Shown: positions 9,277 to 17,400 of the stretch, piece by piece | Layout of the letters: each line of letters begins with the position of its first letter | Numbering within the stretch: position 1 is the stretch's first letter | NCBI RefSeq assembly: GCF_007970805.1 | Contig: NZ_CP042433.1 | Location: forward strand, 4,588,001 to 4,652,000 | Origin: Flavisolibacter ginsenosidimutans | GTDB taxonomy: Bacteria; Bacteroidota; Bacteroidia; Chitinophagales; Chitinophagaceae | Direction of reading: 5' to 3' | Length of the DNA stretch: 64,000 nucleotides | Position numbers and translations under genes: made by a program | The notes under the pieces: model-generated | Seen by the model: the letters and a program-made list of their open reading frames with translations, nothing else | Told to the model about the DNA's origin: nothing | Database searches by the model: none

Positions 9277-10425
9277 ATGAACTTCGACACCGTTTATCAA
9301 TACAACTTTCCGACAACCATTCGCTTTGGCGCAGGCGCCAGCAATGAGTTGGCTGACTACCTGCAAAAGCACAATCTTCTGCATCCTTTGATCGTCACCG
9401 ATCCTGTAGTAGCGCAACTGGATTTTTTTAAAAAGATTGTAAAAGGCTTGGAGCGAAAAAAGCTTACGGTTGAAGTCTTTCACGACCTGCACAAAAACCC
9501 GGTAAAAAGCGACGTGTACAAAGGCACCGATGTGTACGATGCAACAGGCCGTGACAGCATTGTTGGCATTGGTGGCGGCGTTGCTTTAGACGTGGCAAGA
9601 GCAATTGTACTTCGCGTTAATCATCGCGAGGATTTGTTTAAGTACGATGATTTGATTGGCGGTGATGTTTACGTGACGAACGAGGTCCCGCATTTTATTA
9701 CCATTCCGACAACTGCGGGAACTGGAAGCGAAGTAGGCCGCAGCGCCATCATTGCCGATGACGAAACGCATCAAAAAAGGATTTTGTTCTCGCCAAAGCT
9801 GCTTGCGAAAATTGTTTTTGCCGATCCGCTCCTTACAATGGATTTACCGCCTTTCGTAACAGCAGCCACCGGCATGGATGCACTTACGCACAACATGGAA
9901 GCTTTCCTGGCAAAGATGCCACACCCGATGTGCGACGGCATTGCGCTGGAAGGCATTTACCTTATTCATCAATCGTTGGAAAAAGCGGTAAACAATCCTG
10001 ATCTTGAATCGCGAAGCAAGATGTTGATTGCTTCGCTCATGGGCGCCGTGGCCTTTCAAAAAGGCTTGGGTGTGGTGCATTCGCTGGCGCACCCGCTTTC
10101 AGCTTTGTTGGATACGCACCACGGTTTAGCCAACGCGGTGAACATTCCCTACGGTATGGAATTTAACGTCAAAGGCTTTGAAGAAAAGTTCCGGCGAATT
10201 GCACGAACGCTGGAACTGAAAGAAGAAAGCGGCGAAGCCGTTGTGCAATATTTGTTTGACTTAAATTCTAAAATAAATATTCCGCACAGGCTGCGCGACA
10301 TTGGCGTGAAAGAGGAACACGTTGAAGTATTGGCTGACTTAGCCGAAGCCGATTTTGCTCACCCCAACAATCCCAAACCCGTAAGCCGGGAAGACTTCAG
10401 GCAGCTTTATACAAAGGCTTTGTAA
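9277..10425 (+). CDS. Iron-type (group III) alcohol dehydrogenase
   Basis: The 382-residue protein has the NAD-binding GIGGGVALDVARA near residue 97, TTAGTGSEVG near 148 and the metal-ligand region HSLAHPLSALLDTHHGLANA near 268-287. Family members are Fe2+-dependent NAD(P) alcohol dehydrogenases. In this cluster it could oxidise the hydroxyl of a gamma-glutamylated amino-alcohol to the aldehyde that the next gene product then oxidises. It starts 15 nt after the ligase gene and ends 16 nt before the fusion gene, so it is almost certainly co-transcribed. Confidence 0.87.
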   Translation: MNFDTVYQYNFPTTIRFGAGASNELADYLQKHNLLHPLIVTDPVVAQLDFFKKIVKGLERKKLTVEVFHDLHKNPVKSDVYKGTDVYDATGRDSIVGIGGGVALDVARAIVLRVNHREDLFKYDDLIGGDVYVTNEVPHFITIPTTAGTGSEVGRSAIIADDETHQKRILFSPKLLAKIVFADPLLTMDLPPFVTAATGMDALTHNMEAFLAKMPHPMCDGIALEGIYLIHQSLEKAVNNPDLESRSKMLIASLMGAVAFQKGLGVVHSLAHPLSALLDTHHGLANAVNIPYGMEFNVKGFEEKFRRIARTLELKEESGEAVVQYLFDLNSKINIPHRLRDIGVKEEHVEVLADLAEADFAHPNNPKPVSREDFRQLYTKAL

Positions 10426-10441
10426 GAAATACCTTTGAACT

Positions 10442-12541
10442 ATGGAACCCAGCAAGAGAAGAATCGGAGTTACTTTTTCCCGCACCAATTTTCACCTTTA
10501 TTGGGATTGGTTTACCAAAGAGGATTTGGCCAACGACCTTGAACTCGTTGAACTGTCTTTTGAGAAGAACAACGTTGAAGACATTTCAACTTGTGATGGT
10601 TTTGTGCTAACCGGCGGCGTTGACATTCATCCTTCTTTTTACAACGCGTCGGATGATTACGAAAACAAACCCAATGTTTTTGAAATCGAACGTGATGTTT
10701 TTGAAAAAAATATTTACAAATACGCACAACAACACAAGCTTCCTTTGCTGGCTATTTGCAGAGGCATGCAATTGGTAAACGTGTTGGAAGGAGGAAAGTT
10801 GGTTCAAGATTTAGACAGCGGAAATCAGCTTCACAAAAAAGACACCGAGGCCGATAAAGTGCACGACGTAAACATGGAAACGGGCAGCTTGCTTTTTGAA
10901 ATTACCAGCAGTAAAAACGCCGACGTGAACAGTGCGCATCACCAGGCAATTGTTCCCGCTGCAATTGGAAAAAATTTGCGGGCAAGTGCGTTTTCAGCAA
11001 GTGATGGAGTCATCGAAGGACTTGAATTTGATGACAAGAAGAACAAGGGTTTTTTGCTCTGCGTGCAATGGCATCCCGAACGCATGGCGAACAAAGAGGC
11101 AAACCCGCTTTCGCAAAAAATAAAAGAACGTTTTCTGCAAGAAATTCGAAACACCAACATGAAAAAACTTATTGTCGTGAATCCCGCAACAGAAGAACCA
11201 ATTGCGGAACTGAATGAGGATACAGACGCATCGCTCTCGCAAAAAATGGCCGCATTACAGAACGGACAAAAAGCTTGGGCAAATACTTCGTTGAAGGTGA
11301 GAATCGATGTCGTGCAAAATTTTGCGAAGCTGTTACAAGAAAACACAGAAGGACTTGCACGCATTCTCACGACCGAAGTTGGGAAGCCATTGCAGCAATC
11401 ACGAAACGAAATCAACGGAGCTTGCACCCGCATCAAGTGGCTTACAACGAATGCGGAAAAATATTTAGCGGACGAACTGATGACGGACGAAGAAGGATTG
11501 CAGGAAAGAATCGTTTACGAACCGCTCGGTGTTGTGTGCAACATCTCCGCCTGGAACTATCCCTACCTCGTTGGCGTGAACGTTTTTGTTCCTGCCTTGC
11601 TTGCGGGCAACGCGGTGCTGTACAAGCCATCGGAATACGCTACACTGACCGCACTGCAAATTGAAAAGTATTTGAAAGCCGCAGGCGTACCGGACGATGT
11701 TTTTCAAACAGCCATCGGCAAAGGCGATGTGGGCAAAGCCTTGTTGGATATTGCGTTTGACGGCTACTTTTTTACCGGCTCGTACAAAACCGGCAAATAC
11801 ATATACGAAAGAGTGGCGCCGAAGATGGTTCCCTGTCAATGCGAATTGGGCGGCAAAGATCCGCTTTACGTTGCCGACGATATTGCCGACATCAAAGCTG
11901 TGGCCGCGGCTAGCGCCGATGGTGCGTTTTACAACAACGGCCAAAGCTGCTGCGCGGTGGAACGCATCTACGTACACGAAAATATTTACGACAAATACCT
12001 CGAAGCGTTTGTGAACGAAGTAAAGTCTTACAAAACGGGATTGCCAACAGAAGAAGGCGTTTACATCGGGCCGCTGAGCCGGAAAGAACAAATAAACGTT
12101 TTGCAAAATCAAATTGATGATGCGCTTGCCAAAGGAGCAACGCTTCTTACCGGCGGAAAGAAAGCACAAGGCAAAGGTTATTATTTTGAACCCACCGTTC
12201 TTGCGGCCGTCACGCAGGACATGCGTGTAATGAAAGACGAAAGTTTCGGTCCTGTCATCGGCATTATGAAAGTAAGCGGCGACGAAGAAGCCGTTGAAAA
12301 AATGCAGGACACCGAATACGGCTTAACGGCTTCGGTGTACAGCGGCAACGAAGAAAGAGCAACAACGATTCTTCAACGGCTGAATACCGGCACGGCTTAC
12401 TGGAATTGCTGCGACCGGGTAAGCGCTGCCCTTCCGTGGAGCGGCCGAAAGCATTCGGGCTTTGGCAGCACGCTTTCATACGCCGGGTTGAGGGCTTTTA
12501 CCAAACCCAAAGCCTATCACCTAAAGCCATCGAAGGCATAG
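10442..12541 (+). CDS. Fusion protein: class I (C26) gamma-glutamyl hydrolase and aldehyde dehydrogenase
   Basis: The 699-residue frame has two complete enzymes. Residues 1-235 form a C26 glutamine-amidotransferase-type hydrolase with nucleophile Cys106 (ICRGMQ), His211 and Glu213 (QWHPE), related to the gamma-glutamyl-GABA hydrolase of E. coli. Residues 240-699 form an NAD(P) aldehyde dehydrogenase with FTGS, Glu468 (ELGGKDP) and Cys503 (GQSC). Met240 begins a normal aldehyde dehydrogenase N-terminus, so internal initiation at 11159 is possible. No stop lies between the domains. Proposed role: oxidise gamma-glutamyl-aldehyde to the acid and then release glutamate. Keeping both active sites on one chain would channel the intermediate. 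Confidence 0.85.
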   Translation: MEPSKRRIGVTFSRTNFHLYWDWFTKEDLANDLELVELSFEKNNVEDISTCDGFVLTGGVDIHPSFYNASDDYENKPNVFEIERDVFEKNIYKYAQQHKLPLLAICRGMQLVNVLEGGKLVQDLDSGNQLHKKDTEADKVHDVNMETGSLLFEITSSKNADVNSAHHQAIVPAAIGKNLRASAFSASDGVIEGLEFDDKKNKGFLLCVQWHPERMANKEANPLSQKIKERFLQEIRNTNMKKLIVVNPATEEPIAELNEDTDASLSQKMAALQNGQKAWANTSLKVRIDVVQNFAKLLQENTEGLARILTTEVGKPLQQSRNEINGACTRIKWLTTNAEKYLADELMTDEEGLQERIVYEPLGVVCNISAWNYPYLVGVNVFVPALLAGNAVLYKPSEYATLTALQIEKYLKAAGVPDDVFQTAIGKGDVGKALLDIAFDGYFFTGSYKTGKYIYERVAPKMVPCQCELGGKDPLYVADDIADIKAVAAASADGAFYNNGQSCCAVERIYVHENIYDKYLEAFVNEVKSYKTGLPTEEGVYIGPLSRKEQINVLQNQIDDALAKGATLLTGGKKAQGKGYYFEPTVLAAVTQDMRVMKDESFGPVIGIMKVSGDEEAVEKMQDTEYGLTASVYSGNEERATTILQRLNTGTAYWNCCDRVSAALPWSGRKHSGFGSTLSYAGLRAFTKPKAYHLKPSKA

Positions 12542-12596
12542 CAGAAATTCATTGCGGATTTTATGAACCCGGCTGTGTTGCTACTATAAACTTCCG

Positions 12597-12730
12597 TTGC
12601 GTCGCACTCGTGTACGCTTTGTTCGCTATGCAACAAAGACTTTCACGCCACGACGCTGCGTCGTAGAGTCGTTGCGTCGCTGCGCGAAAAAAGTTGAATG
12701 AACTTCTGAACGCACAAGTGTGCGACGCAA
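12597..12730. repeat. Inverted repeat element with dispersed hairpin unit
   Basis: The gap 12542-12778 holds no gene. Its left arm TTGCGTCGCACTCGTGTACG (12597-12616) is matched in inverted orientation by CGCACAAGTGTGCGACGCAA (12711-12730). The right arm contains a perfect small stem CGCAC-AAGT-GTGCG. The left arm differs by one base from the reverse complement of 33582-33601, and related hairpins lie at 33563-33601 and 52717-52748. It sits between the convergent fusion gene and the lacI-type gene. Confidence 0.7.
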
Positions 12731-12778
12731 GAAAAGATGAAGAGGATTACCAAAGCCGGGTATATAAAATTGAAAAGC

Positions 12779-13840
12779 CTACGCTTGCACGCTTCCGCTT
12801 TCCGCAGCGGAATTTGCTTTCTTCAGCGATGATTCGCGAATGATGAGTGAAGTCTCCAGCGTGCGGGTTTCAAATTCCGTGACCGGCCGCCGGCTTTCAA
12901 TAATTTGAATGAGAAGTTCAGTAGCCGTTTGTCCGATGTCAAATGCAGGCTGGCGCACCACGGTCAGTTGCGGCGAAAACAAATCGCCTACCTGCGTGTT
13001 GGTAAAGCCGGTAAAGCCGGCTTCTTTTTTTTGCTTCATGCGTTTTAAAATGCCAAAGCAAACAATGGTCAACCGGTCGCCGGCTGTGAAGATGGCATCC
13101 GGTTTTGTTTTGCTTTTGTACAGCTCATTCAACACGTCTTCTACTTCCTCTACAATCATTCCGCCGTGGTTGCAGTGTTTTATCAGGCTTTCGTTAAAAG
13201 GAATTTTGTGCTTCTCCAATGCAGCTTTGTAGCCGTCCAGCCTCTCTTTGGTGATGGAGAGGTAGGGCGAGGAGGTAATGTGTGCTATTTTTTTATAGCC
13301 TTGGTAAATGAGGTGTTCGGTTGCGTGAAAGGCGCCGAGGTAATTGTCGGCAATGACTTTGTGCGTTTGTATTTCATTCGTCACGCGGTCAAAGAAGACG
13401 ATGGGCATGCCCTTTTCGTGCAGTTCTTTTAAATAGGAAAGGTCGGTGGCTTCCGAGGAAAGAGAAACGAGCAAGCCATCCACACCGCGGGCCGCCATGT
13501 GTTCTACGTTTACCCTTTCGCGTTCGGCGCTTTCGTGGCTCTGCGTGATGATGACGTGGTAGCTGCGGTTGTAGGCGATGCTTTCGATGCCGTTAATGGC
13601 CTGCGAAAAAAAGTTGTTGGCAATTTCGCTTACCACGACGCCGATGGCACGTGTTCTGCGTTCTTTTAAACTGAGTGCAATGGGGTTAGGACGGTAGTTG
13701 ATTTTTTCGGCGTACTCCAACACTTGCTTTTTGGTTTCGGCGCTGATTTCGTAGCTGCCGCGCAGTGCACGCGAAACAGTAGAGGTAGAAAGGTTAAGGG
13801 CTTTGGCAATGTCTTTGATGGTGGCGCTTTCAAACTTCAT
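12779..13840 (-). CDS. LacI-family transcriptional regulator
   Basis: The 353-residue protein has an N-terminal helix-turn-helix (TIKDIAKALNLSTSTVSRALRG, with the hinge NYRPNPIALSL) and a periplasmic-binding-protein-like sugar sensor domain. The start is placed at 13840 because the helix-turn-helix begins a few residues later; the upstream in-frame extension has no family resemblance and runs into the shared promoter region. It is divergent from susC, and the shared operator-like palindrome lies 75 nt upstream of its start. It is the natural candidate to control the four pectin units that carry the element. The ligand is unknown, probably a pectin-derived sugar acid. Confidence 0.9.
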   Translation of the reverse strand: MKFESATIKDIAKALNLSTSTVSRALRGSYEISAETKKQVLEYAEKINYRPNPIALSLKERRTRAIGVVVSEIANNFFSQAINGIESIAYNRSYHVIITQSHESAERERVNVEHMAARGVDGLLVSLSSEATDLSYLKELHEKGMPIVFFDRVTNEIQTHKVIADNYLGAFHATEHLIYQGYKKIAHITSSPYLSITKERLDGYKAALEKHKIPFNESLIKHCNHGGMIVEEVEDVLNELYKSKTKPDAIFTAGDRLTIVCFGILKRMKQKKEAGFTGFTNTQVGDLFSPQLTVVRQPAFDIGQTATELLIQIIESRRPVTEFETRTLETSLIIRESSLKKANSAAESGSVQA

Positions 13841-13914
13841 GGTGAAAGAATCGTCGGGTGATTTTTTGCTAAGACCGTTTAAAAGTAATGAGTTTTCACC
13901 GCACCTCCTCAACT

Positions 13915-13949
13915 GCAAACGTTCTCGGTAACGATTGCGTAAATAAATC
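13915..13949 (+). promoter_or_regulatory. Composite operator, copy 1 (susCD)
   Basis: The inverted repeat has arms GCAAACGTT (13915-13923) and AACGATTGC (13930-13938) around CTCGGT, followed by GTAAATAAATC (13939-13949). The right arm and the TAAATC tail recur at 19446, 31631 and 46228. The element ends its TTGC exactly 45 nt before the TAGACTTG box. The CG-centred palindrome fits a LacI-type site. Confidence 0.75.
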
Positions 13950-13961
13950 GCATACCGGCGC

Positions 13962-13991
13962 TTGCGGGCAATGGATATGTCTTTAGACTTG
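13962..13991 (+). promoter_or_regulatory. Promoter of susCD
   Basis: TAGACTTG (13984-13991) is one base from the Bacteroidota -7 box TAnnTTTG. A weak -33 TTG lies at 13962-13964 with a 19 nt spacer. This leaves a leader of about 140 nt before susC. The same box lies 45 nt after the operator in the other copies. Confidence 0.6.
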
Positions 13992-14136
13992 TCAGTTGAA
14001 ATGAGGTGGGAGGCTTTGCCGGCGAAGCGTTTCGTTACGGTTACAGCCGTTGAATAAAACAATTGATTGCTGCAATCCGTTCGCACGAAAACACCCAACC
14101 TCTTCTGCAACCTCGTTCAAATTGTTAAGCTTGTAT

Positions 14137-17100
14137 ATGAAAGGAAAATTCTGTTTTTCTCTGCTGCTTTGTCTCCTTACGTCAATTGCCTGGTCACAAA
14201 CCCGCCGCGTCACCGGACACGTTAATTCCGACAGCCTTGCTGCCGGTGTTTCGGGTGTGAACGTGACGGTAAAAGGCGCCAGGATAGGTACCGTTACGGA
14301 TGCCCGCGGTGATTTTTCAATTTCCGTCCCAGACAACGGAAAAGCTGTTTTGGTTTTTAGTTCTGTGGGCTACAATCCTCAGGAAGTAACCGTTGATAAC
14401 AAAACAACCATTAACGTAACGCTGGCCTCTTCATCGGCTGCGTTAGACGTGGTGGTTATTGGTTACCAAACGATACGCCGCAAAGACCTTACGGCCTCTG
14501 TATCGTCCATTGGCGCTAGGGATTTAAAAGACGTGCCGTTAACATCTGCTGCTGAAGCGCTTAACGGACGTTTGGCCGGTGTAACCGCAACCACGTCCGA
14601 AGGCTCACCGGATGCGCAAGTGCGAATCCGCGTCCGCGGCGGCATTTCCATCACCCAGAACAACGATCCCTTGTACATCGTGGACGGTGTGCAGGTAGAG
14701 AATGCCTTAAGCATCATCGCCCCGCAGGACATTCAAAGTATCGACGTGTTAAAAGACGCGGCTGCCACCGCTATTTACGGTGCACGCGGTGCCAACGGCG
14801 TTATCGTAATTACCACAAAGTCCGGTCGTCCGGGTCGCACGGTGGTAACGTACAACGGCTACATCGGTGTTCGGAAACTGGCCAAGGAATTAGAGGTTAT
14901 GAGTCCTTATGATTTTGTAACCTGGCAGTACGAAGTGGCCAAGGCAAGAAACGATACAAACTTTGCCAAGACCTACGGATCAACCTGGGATACATTAAAT
15001 GTTTACAAGAACATTTCTCCCATTGACTGGCAAAAAGAAGTAATGGGCCGTACCGGCATCAGCACCACGCACAACGTATCGGCATCGGGTGGCAACAAAA
15101 AAATTACCTACAACTTCGGTTACACGTTTAACAACGAAAAACCAATTGTTCAGAACTCTATGTTTAACCGGCACATTTTAAATATAAAGGCCGACTATAA
15201 CGCCACGAGCAAGCTGAAAGTTGGTGTCACAGGGCGTTATCTTAACCAGGATGTTACGGGTGCCGGCACCAGCGATGGAAGCACATCTTATGCCCGCTTA
15301 CGCAATGCAGTAAAGTACGTTCCGTTTTTTGTGAAAGACGTTCCGCTCGATTACAGCGACCCGACGGTGGTCAATCCGGGCAACGGTGTAACGTTGGTAA
15401 ATCCCATTGCCCTTTCCAACGCTGAGTACCGTAGGAAAACAACCATTGATTACAATTTCAGCGCGACGGCTTCTTATCAAATCACCAAACAACTTTCTTT
15501 CCGCTCTACGTTTGGGTACGATCAGAACAATTTTACCGACCGGCGCTTCTTCGATTCCATTACATCCTTCTCAGTAAACCAGGGTGGCGGCAAACCAATT
15601 GTGCAGCTTGATACCGTTTATCGCAAAACGTTCAACAATTCAAACGTTCTTACCTACTCGGTACGTAACTGGAAAAACAAGCACACGTTTGATGTGCTGT
15701 TGGGTGAAGAAACATATGACCTGCGCACCGATCAGCGCTCCGGTCAATTCAGCGGGTATCCAAAAGGCATTTCGCACGCCGATGCCTTCAGTAATCAGCC
15801 CGGCACAGCAGCCACCATGTGGCCTGGCTATCCGGTTTATACCAAACTGCGTTATACCAACTTGTCTTTCTTTGGCCGCATCAATTACAATTTTGCAGAC
15901 AAGTACCTTCTTTCGCTCAACGCACGGTACGACGGCGCTTCCAAGTTTGCGCCCGGAAACCAGTGGGGCTTTTTCCCCGGCGGCTCTTTGGCCTGGCGTG
16001 TAAAACGTGAGAAGTTTTTGGAGAACGTTGACTTTATCAACGATCTTAAACTGCGCGTTGGCTACGGTAAAATCGGTAACAACCGCATCGGTGATTATTT
16101 GTTCTTGACCTCATTTGTTTACGGGACAACGTACTATGCCTTAAACAATCAATCAGTGAATGCTTATACGCAGAATTACCTTGCCAACACGGCCCTGCAA
16201 TGGGAAAGCCTGGTGAACCGCAATATTGGTATAGACATCTCGTTGCTGAAAAACCGTTTGAACATGAGCGTGGATGTGTATAATAACACCTCGGATAAAC
16301 TGTTGTTAAACGCGAAGATTGCACCGACCTTCGGCTTTACCACGCAATTGCAAAACGTAGGCGCCACCAGCAATAAAGGTGTTGAACTGCAGCTCAACGC
16401 CGTAATCCTGCAACGCCCCAGAGGCCTGAACTGGAGCGCTAATTTCAACATCTCGCACAACAAGAACAGAGTAACGGCTTTGTCGCTTGGACAAACGGAT
16501 TATCCCGCCGGCCCGGCCTGGGGAATCTCTGGCCAGCCGAACGACTACCTGAACAGAGTGGGGTCGCCGGTTGGGTCCATGTACGGCTGGGTGTCTGATG
16601 GCTTTTACCAGTTGAGTGATTTTAACTACGACCTTGCAACGGGCCGCTATACCATTAAACCCGGCGTAGCCGTTATGACCGGATTGGGTTCGAACGTGGT
16701 GCCCGGTGCCGAGAGGTTTAAAGACCTCAACGGCGACGGCATCATTGACATCAACGACCGCACCGTTATTGGTGATCCTACGCCCAAGTTCAGCGGTGGA
16801 TTGAACCAACAGTTTTCTTATAAAAACTGGGACGCGAGCATCTTTGTAAACTTTTCTTACGGCAACAAAATTTACAATGCCAACAAGATTGAATTCACCA
16901 GCGGCTACAACGTAACGTCAAACCTTTTGGCACTGATGAATAACCGTTGGAAAACCGTTGATGCAAACGGAAACGTGGTCGAGACTTTTAGAACTGAGCA
17001 GAATACAGTTTATGCTTATGGTGCTCCTCCCGATGTGTTGGCAAAAGTAAACGCCAACGCAACGCTCTGGATGCCCGGCGGTTTCAGCAACTTTGGTTCG

Positions 17101-17379
17101 GGCGGCGGCAACTTTAGCTATTACCCCAGCTCTTGGGCCATTGAAGACGGCTCTTTCCTCCGCTTGAACAACGTAACCATTGGTTACACTTTCAGGCCAC
17201 ACAAAATCGTGAGCAGGCTTCGACTGTATGTTACCGGAAACAACCTTGCCATCTGGACAAACTATACCGGTTACGATCCGGAAGTTAGCGTGGCGAGCAG
17301 CGGCTTAACACCGGGGCTTGATTACTCGGCTTATCCCAAAAGCCGTCTTTACCTCTTTGGCGTGCAAGCAACTTTTTAA
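14137..17379 (+). CDS. susC: SusC-type TonB-dependent outer-membrane transporter
   Basis: The 1080-residue protein starts with a signal peptide (MKGKFCFSLLLCLL...AWSQ). A carboxypeptidase-regulatory-like domain (VSGVNVTVKGARIGTVTDARGDFSISV), a plug domain with the SusC signature (IYGARGANGVIVITTKSG) and a large beta-barrel ending in aromatic residues (VQATF) follow. It would import pectin-derived oligosaccharides across the outer membrane using TonB energy. The start at 14137 is chosen over upstream in-frame codons because it begins the signal peptide and lies downstream of the predicted promoter. It pairs with susD 21 nt downstream. Substrate is inferred from the neighbouring pectinases. Confidence 0.95.
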   Translation: MKGKFCFSLLLCLLTSIAWSQTRRVTGHVNSDSLAAGVSGVNVTVKGARIGTVTDARGDFSISVPDNGKAVLVFSSVGYNPQEVTVDNKTTINVTLASSSAALDVVVIGYQTIRRKDLTASVSSIGARDLKDVPLTSAAEALNGRLAGVTATTSEGSPDAQVRIRVRGGISITQNNDPLYIVDGVQVENALSIIAPQDIQSIDVLKDAAATAIYGARGANGVIVITTKSGRPGRTVVTYNGYIGVRKLAKELEVMSPYDFVTWQYEVAKARNDTNFAKTYGSTWDTLNVYKNISPIDWQKEVMGRTGISTTHNVSASGGNKKITYNFGYTFNNEKPIVQNSMFNRHILNIKADYNATSKLKVGVTGRYLNQDVTGAGTSDGSTSYARLRNAVKYVPFFVKDVPLDYSDPTVVNPGNGVTLVNPIALSNAEYRRKTTIDYNFSATASYQITKQLSFRSTFGYDQNNFTDRRFFDSITSFSVNQGGGKPIVQLDTVYRKTFNNSNVLTYSVRNWKNKHTFDVLLGEETYDLRTDQRSGQFSGYPKGISHADAFSNQPGTAATMWPGYPVYTKLRYTNLSFFGRINYNFADKYLLSLNARYDGASKFAPGNQWGFFPGGSLAWRVKREKFLENVDFINDLKLRVGYGKIGNNRIGDYLFLTSFVYGTTYYALNNQSVNAYTQNYLANTALQWESLVNRNIGIDISLLKNRLNMSVDVYNNTSDKLLLNAKIAPTFGFTTQLQNVGATSNKGVELQLNAVILQRPRGLNWSANFNISHNKNRVTALSLGQTDYPAGPAWGISGQPNDYLNRVGSPVGSMYGWVSDGFYQLSDFNYDLATGRYTIKPGVAVMTGLGSNVVPGAERFKDLNGDGIIDINDRTVIGDPTPKFSGGLNQQFSYKNWDASIFVNFSYGNKIYNANKIEFTSGYNVTSNLLALMNNRWKTVDANGNVVETFRTEQNTVYAYGAPPDVLAKVNANATLWMPGGFSNFGSGGGNFSYYPSSWAIEDGSFLRLNNVTIGYTFRPHKIVSRLRLYVTGNNLAIWTNYTGYDPEVSVASSGLTPGLDYSAYPKSRLYLFGVQATF

Positions 17380-17400
17380 TAACGAGAACAACATTTCTAT

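Noticed and set aside
11465..12169. Long antisense reading frame (234 residues) on the - strand
   Set aside because: It lies opposite the aldehyde dehydrogenase domain, whose residues are clearly conserved; the antisense product has no family resemblance.
13841..14110. N-terminal extension of the LacI-type regulator
   Set aside because: The extension has no resemblance to the family and covers the shared operator and promoter; the helix-turn-helix starts just after 13840.
14050..14136. Upstream TTG start for susC
   Set aside because: The signal peptide begins at the ATG at 14137, and the extra residues do not resemble any SusC N-terminus.
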